A stretch of DNA of 64,000 nucleotides from Gammaproteobacteria bacterium (GTDB taxonomy: Bacteria > Pseudomonadota > Gammaproteobacteria > Steroidobacterales > Woeseiaceae): positions 124,001-188,000 of the forward strand of contig JAADHU010000028.1 of the NCBI GenBank assembly GCA_013151645.1, in the 5' to 3' direction. Position 1 is the first letter of the stretch. The number at the start of each line of letters is the position of its first letter. The notes under the pieces are model-generated. The model did not search any database. It was not told where the DNA came from and saw only the letters and a list, made by a program, of their open reading frames with translations. This document shows, piece after piece, positions 1 to 7,044 of this stretch. Position numbers and translations under genes: made by a program.

Positions 1-735
1 ATTGGGAGTAAAGCCCACCACAGCAATATTCGGTTGTTCGGTCTGCTCCTCATAGATGAGTCGTCGCTTACCGTTATCGTGCACCCAAATACGGTATTCA
101 TCACTATTGTTGTCAAATTCCTCTTGCACTAGTGGCCGCCCGTCGCCATCGACAAGCCAGTCGATCGTAGCCGCCGTTCCCCGCGTGATGAGATTGACGT
201 TGCTGCCTACCAAAGGGACTCGAAACAGGCCAACGGACAGGTTTCGCGTTGCTGTACCGGTATACGCCGGCATGTATAGCGATTTACCGTCGGCACTACG
301 ACCAACGATCCGGCCCAGACCCGTTTGTGACGGATAAACTTCCTCGGCGCGCGTCAACAACTGACGCAAGTTACCGTTCACGAAGTCGTAGACAAACGCC
401 GCACTGTAGTCCAGAACATCACGCGACCCTCGATCGACTCGCGCTTCCGACGCAACCAGCACAACTCGGTCTTCTTCGACAAAATAAAGAAAACGTGGAT
501 TGACGTTCGATACATCAATGCCGCCAATAATTTCACGATTCCCCAGGTCCTGAACAAGCACCAGGTCGCGACCATCAGCGATACTTCGGTACGCGATCCG
601 GTCACCGCTGGGGGAAATGGCCATTTGAGAGATTGCCGGCAGTTGCCCGTAAGCCTCCAGCATTGGCGCTTCGGCCGCGGGCACGTTCGCGGCTTGACTG
701 ATCAGCAGAAGAATAACGAGTCTGAATATTCGCAT
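1..735 (-). CDS. S9-family (prolyl oligopeptidase-like) peptidase, N-terminal part, cut by window edge
   Basis: Translating the minus strand from the ATG at 733-735 gives 245 codons open to base 1, so only the N-terminal part is present. Residues 1-24 are a signal peptide (MRIFRLVILLLIS..., cleavage probably near AAEA), so the protein is exported. The mature start (LEAYGQLPAISQMAISPSGD) and following repeats such as SADGKSLYM and DNNSDEYRIWVHDNGKRRL are typical of the beta-propeller that precedes the alpha/beta-hydrolase catalytic domain of S9 peptidases. The catalytic Ser/Asp/His lie outside the window. An AGGA sits about 9 nt before the ATG. The family assignment comes from N-terminal pattern only; it could be another propeller-hydrolase. 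It probably degrades peptides in the envelope. Confidence 0.72.
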   Translation of the reverse strand, partial: MRIFRLVILLLISQAANVPAAEAPMLEAYGQLPAISQMAISPSGDRIAYRSIADGRDLVLVQDLGNREIIGGIDVSNVNPRFLYFVEEDRVVLVASEARVDRGSRDVLDYSAAFVYDFVNGNLRQLLTRAEEVYPSQTGLGRIVGRSADGKSLYMPAYTGTATRNLSVGLFRVPLVGSNVNLITRGTAATIDWLVDGDGRPLVQEEFDNNSDEYRIWVHDNGKRRLIYEEQTEQPNIAVVGFTPN

Positions 736-979
736 TCGTGGGATCCTGCAAATCAAGTGCGTACCGGCAAGGACGATCCCCTGCGCTGCGACACCAGTAA
801 GGACGTATTTCGAACGACAGCGGACACGCGCGAACCCGGCATCATCGCTTCAGATTCCGTGGCTGCGCACGGACAAGTGAATGGCGGAGATGATTTCCAC
901 GTCAAGACCCACAGACCACTCGCTGCGAAACTACCTGACCCACCGGGAATAACCGTCGGCGTTCCCGACAGCGGTCATT

Positions 980-1210
980 CTAGGCGGCGGTTCGCTTGAT
1001 GAGGAAACGATAGACCGAATCTTCGGTAGTTGTTTCCATCAGGTCGTTGCCCGTTTGGCGACAAAACGCCTCGAAGTCAGCAACCGAACCGGGGTCCGTG
1101 GAGAGTATCTCCAGCGTGCCACCCGCAGGGACCTCTTTCAGCGCCTTTCTGGCTTTGAGAATGGGTAGTGGGCAATTCAGCCCTTTCGCGTCAAGGGTAA
1201 CGTCAGCCAT
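980..1210 (-). CDS. tusA: TusA-family sulfurtransferase
   Basis: A 76-residue TusA/SirA-like carrier with the CPxP motif: Cys13-Pro-Leu-Pro16 in GLNCPLPILKARKAL, where the Cys holds a persulfide. Length matches the family (about 75-80). In sulfur oxidisers TusA receives sulfane sulfur from rhodanese or DsrE2 and passes it to DsrEFH and then DsrC, which are encoded 7 kb away on the other strand. It is the last gene of a minus-strand set that includes a DsrE2-like protein and siroheme synthase, so a role in sulfur oxidation rather than only tRNA thiolation is the best inference. It is separated from the DsrE2-like gene by a repeat element. Confidence 0.93.
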   Translation of the reverse strand: MADVTLDAKGLNCPLPILKARKALKEVPAGGTLEILSTDPGSVADFEAFCRQTGNDLMETTTEDSVYRFLIKRTAA

Positions 1211-1247
1211 GTTTTGTTGCTCCGGTCAGTTTATTTTGATATCGCGT

Positions 1248-1420
1248 TCTAGCAGCCTGTTGAAAAACACCGTTTTTCGGCGGGCTGCGAACGGTACAGG
1301 GATGTACCGTCATTTTCGATGGCTGCAAGCCATTGAAAAATGTGAGCAATTCGAAAACGACGTTTTTCGAATTGCGGTGTTGAAAATACCATGGATGGTT
1401 TTTTCAACAGACTGCTAGAT
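1248..1420. repeat. MITE-like element with terminal inverted repeats, between tusA and the dsrE2-like gene
   Basis: The left end (1248-1267, starting TCTAGCAGCCTGTTGAAAAA) and the right end (1400-1419, ending CAACAGACTGCTAGA) are inverted copies with one mismatch over 20 bp. The interior holds further hairpins: GGTAC/GTACC near 1293-1308, ATGGCT/AGCCAT near 1319-1333, and a long AT-rich stem around AATTCGAAAA/TTTTCGAATT (1348-1373). There is no coding capacity. The right 42 bp recur at 34485-34526 with one mismatch. The TAG stop of the neighbouring minus-strand gene (1415-1417) lies inside the right terminal repeat. Mobility and family are inferred, not shown. Confidence 0.7.
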
Positions 1421-1966
1421 GAAGAGATTGATATGCGCTTTTGAAGCGGCCTCAACATACGTTGCAGCACCGCCCAGTTCCGGCCCTTCGATCATCTCGT
1501 CCAGCGAATACTCGAACAGGTCCATGGTCATTTGGCACGCAATCATGCGGACTTCAGCTTCAACGGCCGAGTCGCGCAGTTCTTCGATGGTTGCAACGCC
1601 TTTGCCACTCATCATGTTCTTCATCATCTTTGAGCAGGCGGCGTCCACACCGGGAATAGCCGTCATGATATTTGGCAAGCCGATATGCGCGCCGAACATC
1701 GGCATTTTCATCGCCGGATTACCGGCCGTTGTCATTTGCAGATTGAGTTTCTTGAGTAACAGCGGCAATCCGTAAAAGGTAAAAAACATGGTCACCGGCA
1801 AGCCCATCGCGGCAGCGGTGGTCGCCAGAATAAACGGTGGATAGGCCCAATCCAGGCTGCCTTTGGTCACGATAATGCACATTCCCTTGGCTTCGGGAAC
1901 GGCGGCAGGCGCCACACCGGGCGAGTCTTCGATTTGTTCGGTTACGATCTGGGCTTCAGTGGACAT
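1415..1966 (-). CDS. DsrE2-like (DsrE/DsrF/DrsH family) sulfur-transfer protein
   Basis: I chose the ATG at 1966 (MSTEAQIVTEQ, preceded by GAGAGGTG) because 183 residues fit the DsrE2 group; an upstream in-frame start would add 41 unrelated residues. The core starts at KGMCIIVTKGSLDWAYPPFILATT, a DsrE-fold strand-loop-helix with hydrophobic segments typical of membrane-leaning DsrE2 proteins. Conserved cysteines occur in GMCIIV and MIACQMTMDLF; the latter matches the usual persulfide-carrying position. DsrE2 with TusA forms a known sulfur-trafficking module that feeds Dsr or sHdr pathways. The TAG stop is supplied by the repeat element at 1248-1420. A two-copy CTAATATTCAG motif lies upstream. 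Confidence 0.85.
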   Translation of the reverse strand: MSTEAQIVTEQIEDSPGVAPAAVPEAKGMCIIVTKGSLDWAYPPFILATTAAAMGLPVTMFFTFYGLPLLLKKLNLQMTTAGNPAMKMPMFGAHIGLPNIMTAIPGVDAACSKMMKNMMSGKGVATIEELRDSAVEAEVRMIACQMTMDLFEYSLDEMIEGPELGGAATYVEAASKAHINLFI

Positions 1967-2008
1967 GGCCTTGCACCTCTCGAATTCAGGAGTAATACTC
2001 GCTAGCCC

Positions 2009-2035
2009 CTGAATATTAGCATATCTGAATATTAG
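2009..2035 (-). promoter_or_regulatory. Two direct repeats of CTAATATTCAG upstream of the dsrE2-like gene
   Basis: On the minus strand the 11-mer CTAATATTCAG occurs twice, at 2025-2035 and 2009-2019, with an exact 16-bp period, 43-69 nt before the dsrE2-like ATG. The surrounding 60 bp are AT-rich against a GC-rich background. This layout fits a regulator binding site or a promoter with phased half-sites. The identity of any regulator is unknown. Confidence 0.4.
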
Positions 2036-2163
2036 AATTCCCTTCGCCGGAATCGAAGCAATATTCTCATTCAACATAAGCACTTTCAAGCTGGCTGCGG
2101 TACCTCTACCCGTCAGGAAACGGCCATCGATGTGGCTGAAACGGGGTCGAAATCACGTGTTCC

Positions 2164-2793
2164 TTACCAGTGCGCCTGCAGGCGGTCCGCCTCAATTCTG
2201 CTCTCGAACCGATTCAGCGGGCGGTTGCCTTTCGCCACGCACTCGCCGGTTGATACGTCAAAAACCCACTGATGTTTCGGGCAGGTCAGGCACATCCCGT
2301 CCAGCGCCAACCGAGGAATGTTGGTCACCTGGTGCGGGCAACGGCTGTCATAGACCCGGTATTCATCACCGGATCGATAGACGAAGACGCTGCGCCCGTC
2401 ACAGTCTTCAACGTAAGTAATGTCGCCATCCTTGACGTCTGCGACATCAATCAGGTCGTGCCAGCCCGCTTCAATACCGAGCAATTCCGTGCGAAATTCC
2501 GGAATATCCATGTCCAGCAAGATATCCATCGCCCATATCGTTTTGGCAAGACCCAACGTCGGAAATGCCATCAAGATCGCGTCCAGCACCTCGTTGGGCG
2601 TCGCGCCGTCGCGCAGGGCTCGTGGCAAATATTGCCGCAAACCTCGTTCCGTCTGGCTGTCTACCTTGGTAATAATGGATATCAGCGAGCGGGTTTTCGG
2701 ATCCAGATGCTTGCCCGCCTCCTTGACGAACGCGAAATACGACTTCATCGCTTCCGGACGGGCCTTTATCAGGTAATTCAGTGCATCGCTCAT
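2164..2793 (-). CDS. CMD/AhpD-like domain fused to a Rieske [2Fe-2S] domain
   Basis: A 209-residue two-domain protein. Residues 1-100 resemble the carboxymuconolactone decarboxylase/AhpD helical fold (KTRSLISIITKVDSQTERGL, GATPNEVLDAILMAFPTLGL) but lack the CxxC redox pair of true AhpD. Residues 115-209 are a small Rieske ferredoxin-like domain with Cys152-Pro-His154 and Cys171-Pro-Lys-His174, the two Cys/two His cluster ligands. Its start overlaps the cysG stop by 4 bp (ATGA), so the two are translationally coupled. The position between siroheme synthase and DsrE2 suggests an electron-transfer or sensing role in sulfur oxidation. No function is established that I know of. Confidence 0.8.
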   Translation of the reverse strand: MSDALNYLIKARPEAMKSYFAFVKEAGKHLDPKTRSLISIITKVDSQTERGLRQYLPRALRDGATPNEVLDAILMAFPTLGLAKTIWAMDILLDMDIPEFRTELLGIEAGWHDLIDVADVKDGDITYVEDCDGRSVFVYRSGDEYRVYDSRCPHQVTNIPRLALDGMCLTCPKHQWVFDVSTGECVAKGNRPLNRFESRIEADRLQAHW

Positions 2794-4196
2794 TGTTCTT
2801 GCTCCGTGTTCGCAAACCAGGAAAGTGTGTTCCTCAAAGTCACTACGCTACCGACAATGATCAACGCGGGGCTCTGAACGCCAGCCGCAATGGACTTTTC
2901 TTCGAGACAGCCCAGCGTACCGACGATGACGCGCTGGCCCGCGCGCGTGCCGTTTTCGATCACGGCCGCCGGCGTAGCGGGATCGGCACCATTGCTGACG
3001 AATCCCCGGGCGATGGTACCTAACGACGTCAGCCCCATGTACACCACGACCGTCTGCCGGGGCTGAATCAGGCTGTGCCAATTCAGCTTGAGTTCGCCGT
3101 CTTTCTCGTGCCCGGTGACAACGACATAGCCTTGAGCGTGGTCACGATGCGTTAGCGGAATACCCGCATAGGCCGCACAACCATTGGCCGCGGTAATGCC
3201 CGGTATGACCTGAAAAGCGATACCGTGGTCCGCGAGCGTCGCGATTTCTTCGCCACCTCGCCCGAATACAAACGGATCGCCGCCTTTCAGGCGCAAAACA
3301 CGCTTGCCCTCGCGGGCCAGACGAATCAGCATGTTACTAATATCTTGCTGGGGTACGCTGTGGTCCTTCTTCATCTTGCCGACATAAATTCGTTCGGCGT
3401 CCCGTCGCACAAGATTGAGAATGCCGTCACCAATCAAGCGGTCATATAACACCACGTCGGCCTGCTGCATCAGGCGCAACGCACGAAAGGTCAACAAATC
3501 CGGATCGCCGGGCCCGGTCCCCACCAGGTACACCTCGCCGTGCGGCGGCTGATCACCCTCCGTTGCCGCCTCTTTGAGCGACTTGTTCATCAAAGCAGTC
3601 GCCAGTTCCTCCTGACCGGAAAACAGGTGCTCGGCGATGGGACCGTCGATCATCGTTTCCCAAAATCGACGCCGCCTTGTCAAGTCGGGAACGGATGCCT
3701 TCACCCGATCACGATAGCGACCCGCGAATTCGGCGAGGCGACCATAGGAGGCGGGAATACTCGTCTCAAAGCGCGCCTTGAGCATGCGCGTTAACAAAGG
3801 CGTGGTGCCACCGCTACCAATCGCAATCAGCAGAGGCGAGCGATCGACCAGTGCCGGCATGACGAAGTCGCAATATTCCGGCCGGTCGCTGACATTGACC
3901 GGTACATGCGCGGCTGTGGCCAAAGTGTACAGATTTTCATTGCTTGCATCGTCCGATGAAGCGCCAAACGCGATTACACAACCGTCCAGATCCGCGGCTT
4001 CCAGGTCACGCTTGCGGTGGTCGATGGAGTGCTCGTCGATCAGGCGCGCGAAATCATCCTCCAGCGTGGCGGCAACCACAGTAAGGTGACTGCCGGCCCG
4101 CAGCAATAAATCGGCTTTGCGCGCGGCCATCGTGCCACCACCGACGACCAGTGCACGCTTGCCCTGTAGATTCAGAAATATGGGTAAATGATCCAA
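2790..4196 (-). CDS. cysG: Siroheme synthase (trifunctional CysG)
   Basis: Makes sirohaem from uroporphyrinogen III: bis-methylation, NAD-dependent dehydrogenation and ferrochelation. The 468 residues start at TTG with MDHLPIFLNLQGKRALVVGGG, nearly the same as E. coli CysG. Residues 1-150 form the NAD-binding dehydrogenase/ferrochelatase part (VGGGTMAARKADLLLRAG; DRSPLLIAIGSGGTTP around the regulatory Ser). Residues from about 220 are the SAM uroporphyrinogen methyltransferase (VYLVGTGPGDPDLLTFRALR; LKGGDPFVFGRGGEE; PGITAANGCAAYAGIPLTHRD). Sirohaem is the DsrAB cofactor, which explains its place in the divergent half of the dsr locus. It may also serve assimilatory sulfite or nitrite reductases. 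Confidence 0.97.
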   Translation of the reverse strand: MDHLPIFLNLQGKRALVVGGGTMAARKADLLLRAGSHLTVVAATLEDDFARLIDEHSIDHRKRDLEAADLDGCVIAFGASSDDASNENLYTLATAAHVPVNVSDRPEYCDFVMPALVDRSPLLIAIGSGGTTPLLTRMLKARFETSIPASYGRLAEFAGRYRDRVKASVPDLTRRRRFWETMIDGPIAEHLFSGQEELATALMNKSLKEAATEGDQPPHGEVYLVGTGPGDPDLLTFRALRLMQQADVVLYDRLIGDGILNLVRRDAERIYVGKMKKDHSVPQQDISNMLIRLAREGKRVLRLKGGDPFVFGRGGEEIATLADHGIAFQVIPGITAANGCAAYAGIPLTHRDHAQGYVVVTGHEKDGELKLNWHSLIQPRQTVVVYMGLTSLGTIARGFVSNGADPATPAAVIENGTRAGQRVIVGTLGCLEEKSIAAGVQSPALIIVGSVVTLRNTLSWFANTEQEQ

Positions 4197-4235
4197 AATG
4201 CGGGATTCCGTAAATTTAAAACCGTTGAATTACCG

Positions 4236-4448
4236 TTACTTACGAGCGTTACAGGCCCAGCTACTCATCACCGTGCCCCAACGTGTCGCCGTGTCTTCGT
4301 CCACGTCCAGCACGGTGAAACGAGTTCCTTCACGGATGCGAACGCGTAACACACGCAGCCCACTCTCGTGCACCACCTCTTCCAGCGTGACTTTGCGTCC
4401 ATAGGGCGCCGCAATCTCTTCGATCGCCCTGACGGTTTCCTCGCTCAT
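4236..4448 (-). CDS. Small conserved-looking protein of unknown function, 70 aa
   Basis: I chose the ATG at 4448 (MSEETVRAIEEIAAPYGRK) because it overlaps the stop of the preceding small gene by 4 bp (ATGA), the pattern used elsewhere in this operon. The sequence has an N-terminal helix, then strand-like segments with regular charge (VVHESGLRVLRVRIREGTRFTVLDVDEDTATRWG) and ends SSWACNARK. There is no signal peptide or membrane segment and one Cys near the C-terminus. I do not recognise the family. It lies between the TauD-like gene and cysG, so co-transcription with sulfur-oxidation accessory genes is likely. A longer in-frame start at 4484 is possible but less compact. Confidence 0.62.
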   Translation of the reverse strand: MSEETVRAIEEIAAPYGRKVTLEEVVHESGLRVLRVRIREGTRFTVLDVDEDTATRWGTVMSSWACNARK

Positions 4449-4648
4449 CGCTTGCCACCAACGAAAGCGCCTTCCAATTGCCATTGCCAGTCGCGTGGCG
4501 TATCGCGATAGTCCGGTTTTACATCAAAATTCAGGAACAGCATGTTGTCTGACGTGATACCGCGAACCGCATCAAGCAATTCACTGAACGAGTTTATTTC
4601 CGGGTGCTGGATAATAATATCGCTGATATTGACCTCGATTGTGTCCAC
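4445..4648 (-). CDS. Small protein of unknown function, 67 aa
   Basis: The reading frame is open far upstream, but only the part after the TauD-like gene looks like a gene. I chose GTG at 4648 (VDTIEVNISDIIIQHPEINS), with AGG about 9 nt before. The protein is acidic and ends RDWQWQLEGAFVGGKR. It contains a helix-like stretch FSELLDAVRGITSDNMLFLNFDVKP. No cysteines, signal or membrane segments are seen. It is stop-start coupled to the next small gene and sits 34 nt after the dioxygenase stop. I do not recognise the family. The consistent coupling supports a real gene; the start is uncertain. Confidence 0.55.
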   Translation of the reverse strand: MDTIEVNISDIIIQHPEINSFSELLDAVRGITSDNMLFLNFDVKPDYRDTPRDWQWQLEGAFVGGKR

Positions 4649-4682
4649 TTCTCTTAGCCTGCCGTTACGTTTGCTCGAGACA

Positions 4683-5546
4683 TTAGCTTGAGTCAATGCG
4701 TTCGAAATAGCGAGCGCGGTAGAGCAGCCGTTGCTGCAGCGAATCGTCTTCGAATGGCGCGCGATTGTGCAGTACATTGTTGGAGATAATTCCCTGCCCC
4801 GGTGCAAGGCGAAAACGCAGCACCGGGCCCGCCTCGTCCTCGAGCAGGTCGGCCAGACATTCTCTCGCGGCGGTTGTCGTCGCGTCATCGCGCCAACGAA
4901 CGTTTTTCTTGCGAGTGGTATAGCGCATATGCAGCGTTGTGCCGGCATCACTATAGGAGAAAACCGGTCCACGTACCGGCGGACGAATTTCGCCCTGTTC
5001 GCCGATATTAGCCGGAATCTCCATACAGTCGGGGTGTTCGAAAGCCGTGATAAAGGCCGGATTGACGTCGCGCATTCTGATATACGCGATGCGTGGATCG
5101 AGCACAGCGGATTCTCCGCCGCTTACCGAATCCTGCGCACAATGCAGTATGACCGCATGTATCTGCTCCTGGGCGTGATTGTAATAACCATCAGTGTGCC
5201 AGCTGAGGCCCCGGTTCGAGTACGGCACATACTCACCTTTCTGCCCGCCGGTGCTGACCGCCAACTCTGAAACGCCATCGTCGTTCGTGCACAAATGATG
5301 ATCCAGTTGCCGCAGACCGAATATTTCGCCGAATGCACGCACCGCTGCGCGGTCCGCGGTCCGGTCCCGACAGGTGTAAATTGCCATGTTGGCGTGACGA
5401 CAGCTTGCCAGTATCGCCGCCTTGCTACGCGCGCTAACGTCCTTCAGACCGCCGATATCGACCAGCAGCTCGCGCACGGAGCCGGGATAGAGCGCGAGCC
5501 GCTCCGCGCGCCATTCGCGATAGTCATTTTCACCGGAAGTGAACAT
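4683..5546 (-). CDS. TauD/TfdA-family Fe(II)/2-oxoglutarate dioxygenase
   Basis: A 287-residue oxygenase of the TauD/TfdA fold. The metal site is visible: His117-Thr-Asp119 (GLSWHTDGYY) and distal His260 (ISNNVLHNRAPF), followed by the 2-oxoglutarate-binding Arg region (QQRLLYRARYF, Arg274-Arg279). TauD releases sulfite from taurine; others hydroxylate betaines or phosphonates, so the substrate cannot be read from sequence. It is the first gene of the minus-strand operon and is transcribed away from dsrAB across a 198-bp region. That suggests it may supply sulfite or a small organosulfur intermediate to the pathway, but this is inference only. Confidence 0.85.
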   Translation of the reverse strand: MFTSGENDYREWRAERLALYPGSVRELLVDIGGLKDVSARSKAAILASCRHANMAIYTCRDRTADRAAVRAFGEIFGLRQLDHHLCTNDDGVSELAVSTGGQKGEYVPYSNRGLSWHTDGYYNHAQEQIHAVILHCAQDSVSGGESAVLDPRIAYIRMRDVNPAFITAFEHPDCMEIPANIGEQGEIRPPVRGPVFSYSDAGTTLHMRYTTRKKNVRWRDDATTTAARECLADLLEDEAGPVLRFRLAPGQGIISNNVLHNRAPFEDDSLQQRLLYRARYFERIDSS

Positions 5547-5744
5547 TTTTCGGTCTCAAAAGCGGTAAGATGTCCAATCCAGCCTGCGCCGGACGCCCGC
5601 TGGAACTAGAAATCGAAACCGTATATGATAAAATCATAATATACAAAATTATGTACGTCCCCGGGCCGGCAGTTGTTAGTCTGCATCGATTGAAATTTGC
5701 GCTAACAGGCGAAGCATAACAACGTAAATTTGGTGGTGATATTC
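5547..5744. promoter_or_regulatory. Divergent promoter region between the TauD-like gene and dsrA
   Basis: These 198 bp must hold the start signals for both sulfur operons. At 5621-5644 there is an AT-rich imperfect palindrome (arms GTATAT/ATATAC with GAT/ATC inside), followed by AAAATTATG, in otherwise GC-rich sequence. This is the best operator or promoter candidate. GGTGGTGA at 5732-5739 is the likely dsrA ribosome binding site. I cannot assign convincing -35/-10 boxes. Confidence 0.4.
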
Positions 5745-6995
5745 ATGTCCAAGAAAATACACGAAACCCCCATGCTGGATGAACTGGAAGACGGCCCATG
5801 GCCGAGTTTTGTTACCGGCCTCAAGCGTTTGGCCGATGACGGCGACAAGCCCCATGCCAACATGATGAAAGACCTGATGGGCCAGCTCGAGCACTCCTAT
5901 GAAACCCGCACCGGTTACTGGAAGGGCGGCACGGTCAGCGTCTATGGCTACGGCGGTGGTGTCATTCCGCGCTTCTCCGAGGTTGCGGAGGAATACCCGG
6001 AATCGAAAGAATTTCATACGCTGCGCGTGCAACCGCCCGCAGGGTTTCATTATTCGACCGAGCTGTTGCGGAATATGTGCGATATCTGGGAGGAACACGG
6101 TTCGGGCCTGATTGCCCTGCACGGTCAATCCGGAGACATTATGTTCCAGGGCTGCAAAACGGAAAAGGTGCAGCCCGCTTTTGACGAACTGAACAAAATC
6201 GGCCTCGATATGGGTGGCGCGGGACCCGCTTTGCGCACCTCCATGAGCTGCGTCGGTCATGCACGCTGCGAACAATCGTGCTATGACGAAGTACGTGCGC
6301 ACCGCATGATTCTTAACGGCCTGATTGACGAAATGCATCGGCCGGCTTTGCCGTATAAGTTTAAATTCAAGTTTTCCGGCTGTCCCAATGACTGCGTCAA
6401 CTCAATCCATCGCTCGGACTTTGCCGTGATAGGCACCTGGCGCGATGATATGCAGGTCAATCAGGAAGAAGTCAAAAAGCACGTGGCCCGGGTAGGCCGC
6501 AAGCAGATGATCGATACCGTAATCTCCAACTGCCCGACCCGCGCGCTCAGCCTGAACGACGACGATACGCTGGATGTCGATAACAAAAGCTGCGTTCGCT
6601 GCATGCACTGCATCAATGTCATGACCAAGGCGTTGTCACCGGGCGAGGATCGCGGTGTTTCAGTCCTGATGGGCGGCAAACGCTCACTGAAAATCGGCGA
6701 CACGATGGGCACCGTCATCGTACCGTTCATGAAGCTCGAGTCTGATGAGGATTTTGAGGCATTGAATGAGCTGGCCGAAACGGTGGTCGACTTTTTCGCC
6801 GAAAATGCGCTCGAGCACGAGCGCATCGGTGAGACCATCGATCGCATTGGGCTCGCCAATTTCCTCGACGCAATCGAGGTCGATGCCGACCCGAACATGG
6901 TGAACCATCCGCGCACAAGTTCCTACGTCCGCACGGATGACTGGGACGAAGAAGCCAGAAAATGGCATGAACGAAAAGACGCGAAGGCCGGCTAA
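5745..6995 (+). CDS. dsrA: Reverse dissimilatory sulfite reductase alpha subunit
   Basis: Cytoplasmic DsrA oxidises DsrC-bound sulfur to sulfite together with DsrB. I chose ATG 5745 because the protein then begins MSKKIHETPMLDELEDGPWPS, the standard DsrA N-terminus; a TTG at 5730 also opens the frame. The 416 residues hold the sirohaem-[4Fe-4S] cysteines Cys169, Cys175, Cys213 and Cys217 (SCVGHARCEQSC; GCPNDCVNS) and an inserted ferredoxin domain with CVRCMHC (Cys283-Cys289). It starts the dsrABEFHCMKLJOPN operon. The accompanying dsrEFH and dsrL identify the oxidative type, as known for Allochromatium and relatives. Confidence 0.98.
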   Translation: MSKKIHETPMLDELEDGPWPSFVTGLKRLADDGDKPHANMMKDLMGQLEHSYETRTGYWKGGTVSVYGYGGGVIPRFSEVAEEYPESKEFHTLRVQPPAGFHYSTELLRNMCDIWEEHGSGLIALHGQSGDIMFQGCKTEKVQPAFDELNKIGLDMGGAGPALRTSMSCVGHARCEQSCYDEVRAHRMILNGLIDEMHRPALPYKFKFKFSGCPNDCVNSIHRSDFAVIGTWRDDMQVNQEEVKKHVARVGRKQMIDTVISNCPTRALSLNDDDTLDVDNKSCVRCMHCINVMTKALSPGEDRGVSVLMGGKRSLKIGDTMGTVIVPFMKLESDEDFEALNELAETVVDFFAENALEHERIGETIDRIGLANFLDAIEVDADPNMVNHPRTSSYVRTDDWDEEARKWHERKDAKAG

Positions 6996-7044
6996 GTCGA
7001 AACCGCACGTGGAATTAAATCAGAGCCATCGTCAGGAGTAATTC

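Noticed and set aside
1249-1470. Small minus-strand open frame of 73 codons across the repeat
   Set aside because: It only reads through the inverted repeats and the end of the dsrE2-like gene in another frame.
5676-6338. Minus-strand open frame opposite dsrA
   Set aside because: Lies fully against the dsrA coding region and shows no family traits.
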